A stretch of DNA of 64,000 bases. It comes from Dermacoccus nishinomiyaensis (GTDB taxonomy: Bacteria; Actinomycetota; Actinomycetes; Actinomycetales; Dermatophilaceae). The number at the start of each line of letters is the position of its first letter. Positions within the stretch are counted from its first letter, which is position 1. The stretch lies in assembly GCF_900447535.1 (NCBI RefSeq), contig NZ_UFXX01000001.1, positions 2,294,001 to 2,358,000 on the forward strand, given 5' to 3'. Positions 60,070-64,000 of the stretch are shown here, one piece after another. The translations under genes were made by a program, and so were the position numbers. The notes under the pieces are model-generated. The model had not been told where the DNA came from. It was given only the letters and a program-made list of their open reading frames with translations, and did no database searches.

Positions 60070-60870
60070 ATGGCAGACGTGGACGGGGCGAAACAGATCG
60101 ACGACGGCGACGCACAACACCGCCGTGCTGATGCTGGGGGCACGGACGAGGTCGGCGTCGGACCGTGGCAGGGCGCCTGGCCGAGCACACCCGACGGCTC
60201 GCTCGACCCGCGCTACGACCCCGAGCTGCTCGAGCACGGCGACCGCCGCAACGTCGAGGATCGTTTCCGCTACTGGCGGCACGACGCCATCGTCGAAGAG
60301 CTCGACACGGCGCGTCATGCGTTTCACGTCGCCGTCGAGAACTGGGAGCACGACTTCAACATCGGCTCCGTCATCCGCACGGCGAACGCGTTCAACGCCA
60401 AGGCTTTTCACATCGTCGGACGGCGGCGCTGGAACCGTCGCGGCGCGATGGTGACCGACCGCTACCAGCACGAGTTCCACCACCCCACGGTCGACGACCT
60501 GCTCGCCTGGGCCGCCACGGCCGGGCCCGTCGACGCCGCCGGCCACCCCACGCGCCTGCCCGTCATCGCCATCGACAACGTGGCGGGCAGCGTCCCGCTC
60601 GAGGCGTTCGACCTGCCCGAGCACTGCGTCCTGCTCTTCGGCCAGGAGGGCCCGGGTGTGAGCGCCGACGCGCTCGAACGCGCCGACGCCGTCCTCGACA
60701 TCGCCCAGTTCGGTTCGACGCGCTCGATCAACGCGGGCGCCGCGGCCGCCGTCACGATGCACGCGTGGATCCGACGGCACGTGTTCGGCCAGCGTGTCGA
60801 CGGCGACGCCCATGGGAGCGCAATCGGAAGCAACCACGCGGACGCCGGCGACGCCCACCCCCGCGCCTGA
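60070..60870 (+). CDS. SpoU/TrmH-family RNA 2'-O-methyltransferase
   Basis: 266 residues, trefoil-knot SPOUT fold. Motif 1 is ENWEHDFNIGSVIRTANAF (Asn/Arg), motif 2 LLFGQEGPGVSADAL, motif 3 IAQFGSTRSINAGAAAAV. It may modify tRNA or rRNA; the target nucleotide is unknown. A ~40-residue N-terminal extension and a hydrophilic tail flank the domain. Confidence 0.88.
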   Translation: MADVDGAKQIDDGDAQHRRADAGGTDEVGVGPWQGAWPSTPDGSLDPRYDPELLEHGDRRNVEDRFRYWRHDAIVEELDTARHAFHVAVENWEHDFNIGSVIRTANAFNAKAFHIVGRRRWNRRGAMVTDRYQHEFHHPTVDDLLAWAATAGPVDAAGHPTRLPVIAIDNVAGSVPLEAFDLPEHCVLLFGQEGPGVSADALERADAVLDIAQFGSTRSINAGAAAAVTMHAWIRRHVFGQRVDGDAHGSAIGSNHADAGDAHPRA

Positions 60871-61012
60871 CGCGGCCGGAACTCGGGCGAAGCAAACTCC
60901 CGCCGCCCGCCCCGTTGCGCGACGCCCCGTGCGAGGATGGAGGCAGCGGGCCAGCCGCTCACGAAGTGCGCCCGAAACGCGTCATTGTTGTGCCAACACG
61001 AGAGGTGATGAC

Positions 61013-62053
61013 ATGCCCATCGCAACCCCCGAGATCTACCGCGAGATGCTCGATCGCGCGAAGAAGGAGGGCTTCGCGTACCCGGCCATCAACGTGTCGT
61101 CGTCGCAGACGCTGAACGCCGCCATCCGTGGCTTCGCCGAGGCCGGTTCGGACGGCATCATCCAGGTCTCCACCGGTGGCGCCGAGTACTTCTCGGGCCC
61201 GACGCAGAAGAACATGGTCGCGGGCGCGCTCGCCATGGCCGCGTTCGCTCGTGAGGTCGCCAAGCAGTACGACGTCAACATCGCCCTGCACACCGACCAC
61301 TGCCCGAAGGACAAGCTCGACGGTTTCGTCCGTCCGTTGCTCGAGGCGTCGATCGAGAACGTCAAGAACGGTGGCGAGCCGTTCTTCCAGTCGCACATGT
61401 GGGACGGTTCGGCCGTGCCGCTCGAAGAGAACCTCGAGATCGCCCAGGAGCTTCTCGCCAAGTGCAAAGAGGCGAACATCATCCTCGAGATCGAGGTCGG
61501 TGTCGTCGGCGGTGAAGAGGACGGCGTCGCCAACGAGATCAACGAGCAGTTGTACTCGACGCCGGAGGACGCCATCGCGACCGCCCAGGCGCTCGGCGCG
61601 GGCACTGACGTGTACTACATGACGGCCCTGACGTTCGGCAACGTGCACGGCGTCTACAAGCCGGGCAACGTCAAGCTGCGCCCGTCCGTCCTCAAGGACG
61701 CGCAGGACGCTGTCAAGGCGAAGTTCTCCGAGGCGGAGGACAAGCCGTTCCACCTCGTCTTCCACGGCGGTTCGGGCAGCTCGCCCGAGGAGATCGCCGA
61801 GGCCGTCTCGTACGGCGTCGTCAAGATGAACGTCGACACCGACACGCAGTACGCATTCACGCGTCCCGTCGCCGGTTGGATGCTCGGCAACTACGAGGGC
61901 GTCCTCAAGATCGACGGTGAGGTCGGCAACAAGAAGCTGTACGACCCGCGTGCCTGGGGCAAGGCCGCCGAGGAGGGCATGGCGAAGCGTGTCGTCCAGG
62001 CCTGCAACGAGCTCGGTTCGGCCGGCAAGAGCAAGGCCGCCAAGAAGGCCTGA
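61013..62053 (+). CDS. fba: Fructose-bisphosphate aldolase, class II
   Basis: 346 residues. Zn-dependent glycolytic/gluconeogenic aldolase. ALHTDHCPKDKL (91-102) has catalytic Asp95 and zinc His96; LEIEVGVVGGEEDGV, TFGNVHGVYKPGN and FHGGSGSSPEEI supply the other metal and phosphate contacts, and KMNVDTDTQYAFTRP the substrate loop. The Lys/Ala tail is short. GAGAGGTGATGAC precedes the ATG. Confidence 0.97.
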   Translation: MPIATPEIYREMLDRAKKEGFAYPAINVSSSQTLNAAIRGFAEAGSDGIIQVSTGGAEYFSGPTQKNMVAGALAMAAFAREVAKQYDVNIALHTDHCPKDKLDGFVRPLLEASIENVKNGGEPFFQSHMWDGSAVPLEENLEIAQELLAKCKEANIILEIEVGVVGGEEDGVANEINEQLYSTPEDAIATAQALGAGTDVYYMTALTFGNVHGVYKPGNVKLRPSVLKDAQDAVKAKFSEAEDKPFHLVFHGGSGSSPEEIAEAVSYGVVKMNVDTDTQYAFTRPVAGWMLGNYEGVLKIDGEVGNKKLYDPRAWGKAAEEGMAKRVVQACNELGSAGKSKAAKKA

Positions 62054-62073
62054 TCGCCTGACCCGCCGCTGAG

Positions 62074-62109
62074 GAACGGCCCGCCCCGAATGATCGGGGT
62101 GGGCCGTTC
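62074..62109. terminator. Terminator between convergent fba and xfp
   Basis: GAACGGCCCGCCCCG, AATGAT, CGGGGTGGGCCGTTC: 15 pairs including one G-T. Confidence 0.75.
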
Positions 62110-62121
62110 GCGTGTCAGGTA

Positions 62122-64000
62122 TCAGACGTTGTCGCCGCCCGTGTCCTGCTGCGGGCCACCGGTTTCGGTGCCGGTGTCGCCGGCGTCGGACCACACCCAC
62201 GACGCGACGGCGGGGAGGTCCTCACCGTTCTCGTAGGCGTAGGCGCGTGCCTCGAGGCGCAGATCCTGCATCTCCTGACGCAGCCCCGCGCAGCGTGCAC
62301 CGAGGCCGGGTACACGGTCGAGGACGTCGATGACGAGGTGGAAGCGGTCGAGGTCGTTGCGCATCACCATGTCGAACGGCGTCGTCGTCGTGCCCTCCTC
62401 GATGAACCCGCGCACGTGCAGGTTGCTGTGGCCGCTCCGGCCGTAGGTGAGGCGGTGGATGAGCCACGGGTAGCCGTGGTAGGCGAACACGATGGGCTTG
62501 TCGGGTGTGAAGATCGTGTCGAACTCGCGGTCGCTCAGGCCGTGCGGGTGCTCCTTCTCGGCCTGCAGGCGCATGAGGTCGACGACGTTGACGACGCGCA
62601 CCTTCAGCCCCGGCACGCGTTCGCGCAGGATCTTCGCCGCGGCGAGCACCTCGATCGTCGGGATGTCGCCCGCGCAGGCGAGCACGACGTCGGGCTCCTC
62701 GCCGGCGACCTCGGTGCCGGCCCATTCCCAGATGCCCAGGCCGCGCGCGCAGTGCCGGACGGCCTCGTCCATCGTGAGCCAGACGGGGTTGGGCTGCTTG
62801 CCTGCGACGACGACGTTGACGTATTGCTCGGTGCGCAGGACGTGGTCGAACGTCGACAGCAGCGTGTTCGCGTCGGCCGGCAGGTAGACGCGGATGACGT
62901 CGCTCTTCTTGTTGACGACGTGGTCGATGAAACCGGGGTCCTGGTGGCTGAATCCGTTGTGATCCTGACGCCACACGTGCGAGCTCAGCAGGTAGTTGAG
63001 CGACGAGATGGGTCGACGCCAGCCGATCTCGTTCGTCACCTTGAGCCACTTGGCGTGCTGGTTGAACATCGAGTCGACGATGTGGATGAACGCCTCGTAG
63101 CTCGACATGAGCCCGTGGCGGCCGGTGAGCAGGTATCCCTCGAGCCAGCCCTGGCACTGGTGTTCCGACAGCATCTCCATGACCTGCCCGACGCGGCCCA
63201 TCGGGTCTTCGGCGTCGTTGGGCTCGTACGCGCCCATCCACTGCTTGTTCGTCGTCTCGTAGACGGCCTGCAGCCGGTTCGACGCGGTCTCGTCCGGACC
63301 GAAGATGCGGAAGTTCTCAGGGTTCGCGGCTGCGACGGCGCGCAACCACTCGCCGAGCACCCGCGTCGACTCGGCGACCGAGGTGCCGCGCTCGTCGTCG
63401 CGGCCCGCGTCGACGGCGAAGTCGCGGAAGTCGGGCAGTTCGAGGGCGATGCGCAGTTCGCCACCGTTGGCGTAGGGCGTCGCGCCCATGCGCAGCTCGC
63501 CGTCGGGGGCGAGGGCCATGATGTCGTCGGCTGGGCGGCCGGCCTCGTCGAACAGCTCGTCGGGGCGGTAGCTGCGCAGCCACGCGTCGAGGTCGTGGAG
63601 GTGTTCGTCGGTGTCGCGGGCGTTGGCGAGCGGCACCTGGTGGCTGCGCCAGTGACCCTCGGCGACCTTGCCGTCGATCGTCTTCGGGCCCGTCCAACCC
63701 TTCGGCGTGCGGAAGACGATCATCGGCCAGTGCGGACGCTCGGCGTTCTCGGCACCCGCTTCGGCGGCCTCGGCCTTGATGCGGGCGATGTGGTCGAACA
63801 CCTCGTCGAGCAGCGTCGCGAAACGGCGGTGGATCGAGATCGGATCCTCGTCGTCGAAGCCCGCCTCGAACACGTACGGCGTGTGGCCATAGCCGCGCAT
63901 GAGGGCATCGAGCTCCTCGTCGCTGATGCGGGCGAGCACCGTCGGATTCGCGATCTTGTAGCCGTTGAGGTGCAGCACGGGCAGGACGACGCCGTCGGTG
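62122..64000 (-). CDS. xfp: Phosphoketolase (Xfp), 5' end outside window
   Basis: About 625 residues of a ~800-residue TPP enzyme that splits xylulose-5-P and/or fructose-6-P into acetyl-phosphate. The visible part starts in [20 protein letters not shown], then [56 protein letters not shown] (TPP and phosphate region) and [14 protein letters not shown]. The Gly/Asp/Thr-rich last ~20 residues are not conserved. The N-terminal ~175-200 residues lie beyond 64000. With fba and gntK it suggests a phosphoketolase shunt. Confidence 0.95.
   Translation of the reverse strand, partial: TDGVVLPVLHLNGYKIANPTVLARISDEELDALMRGYGHTPYVFEAGFDDEDPISIHRRFATLLDEVFDHIARIKAEAAEAGAENAERPHWPMIVFRTPKGWTGPKTIDGKVAEGHWRSHQVPLANARDTDEHLHDLDAWLRSYRPDELFDEAGRPADDIMALAPDGELRMGATPYANGGELRIALELPDFRDFAVDAGRDDERGTSVAESTRVLGEWLRAVAAANPENFRIFGPDETASNRLQAVYETTNKQWMGAYEPNDAEDPMGRVGQVMEMLSEHQCQGWLEGYLLTGRHGLMSSYEAFIHIVDSMFNQHAKWLKVTNEIGWRRPISSLNYLLSSHVWRQDHNGFSHQDPGFIDHVVNKKSDVIRVYLPADANTLLSTFDHVLRTEQYVNVVVAGKQPNPVWLTMDEAVRHCARGLGIWEWAGTEVAGEEPDVVLACAGDIPTIEVLAAAKILRERVPGLKVRVVNVVDLMRLQAEKEHPHGLSDREFDTIFTPDKPIVFAYHGYPWLIHRLTYGRSGHSNLHVRGFIEEGTTTTPFDMVMRNDLDRFHLVIDVLDRVPGLGARCAGLRQEMQDLRLEARAYAYENGEDLPAVASWVWSDAGDTGTETGGPQQDTGGDNV

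Noticed and set aside
1-64000. tRNA or rRNA genes
   Set aside because: I looked at the longer spacers for cloverleaf arms and GTTCRA-type T-loops and saw none; a covariance-model scan would be decisive.

Overview
The window is a high-GC (roughly two-thirds G+C) chromosomal segment from an actinomycete. Lsr2, ClpC1 with its UVR domain, an HemD/CobA fusion, split NHEJ ligase genes, futalosine-independent menaquinone genes, Ku, Rex and the 32-residue ribosomal protein bS22 all point to Actinomycetota. Gene order fits Micrococcales best; Dermacoccaceae is my guess, from overall feel rather than a diagnostic marker. There is no insertion sequence, prophage, integrase, tRNA, rRNA or CRISPR array. 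Almost everything is core chromosome, with a few decayed accessory genes.

Layout. 1-8.1 kb: 3'-truncated nuoD, an EamA transporter divergent from a CGNR zinc-finger protein, a MidA/NDUFAF7-type methyltransferase, a P-loop kinase-like protein, DUF2520 protein-panC, a small membrane protein and lsr2. 8.2-11.5 kb: NHEJ locus (polymerase gene, ligase gene, divergent ku) and a DinB/DUF664 protein. 11.5-23.7 kb: an unusual HprK-like/PqqD-like fusion, clpC, argA-type acetyltransferase, gntP-gntK, mutY-disA, a citE-like lyase and radA. 23.8-32.5 kb: a frameshifted HicB antitoxin, a cysteine-rich protein, a metalloprotease-like lipoprotein, ppx, a sugar isomerase-like protein, a degenerate proline-dehydrogenase homologue with proC, a GNAT-AcuC pair, bS22 and a glutaredoxin. 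32.6-38.2 kb: rex-hemA-hemC-hemD-hemB, headed by a near-perfect Rex operator. 38.7-41.9 kb: sodA, a split AbiEi/DUF559 gene, yceI and marR. 42-48.5 kb: hemL, a histidine phosphatase and the system II cytochrome c maturation operon (tlpA/ccsX-ccdA-resB-ccsB-DUF4229). 48.7-58.1 kb: menaquinone genes menA, menE, menB and menC, interleaved with an SDR, an RhtA-type exporter, a TetR-SMR-SMR efflux unit and a second SDR. 58.4-64 kb: inositol monophosphatase, DedA, a SpoU methyltransferase, fba and a 5'-truncated phosphoketolase (xfp).

How the parts work together. Heme synthesis (hemACDB, hemL), cytochrome c maturation, menaquinone synthesis, complex I and the NADH sensor Rex form one respiratory theme. 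MutY, DisA, RadA, Ku and the NHEJ ligase/polymerase form a genome-integrity theme. GntP/GntK, Fba and Xfp give gluconate uptake, glycolysis and a phosphoketolase route.

Two patterns no single gene explains stand out. First, gene 3' ends are decorated with repeats: large perfect or near-perfect palindromes (up to 60 bp without a loop) in sequence families that recur in the window, and tandem arrays (18, 20, 74, 79 and about 129/179 bp) several of which begin exactly at a stop codon. Second, about 24 genes show a TANNNT-like hexamer 6-7 nt before the start codon, the signature of leaderless transcription; this also settles several start-codon choices.
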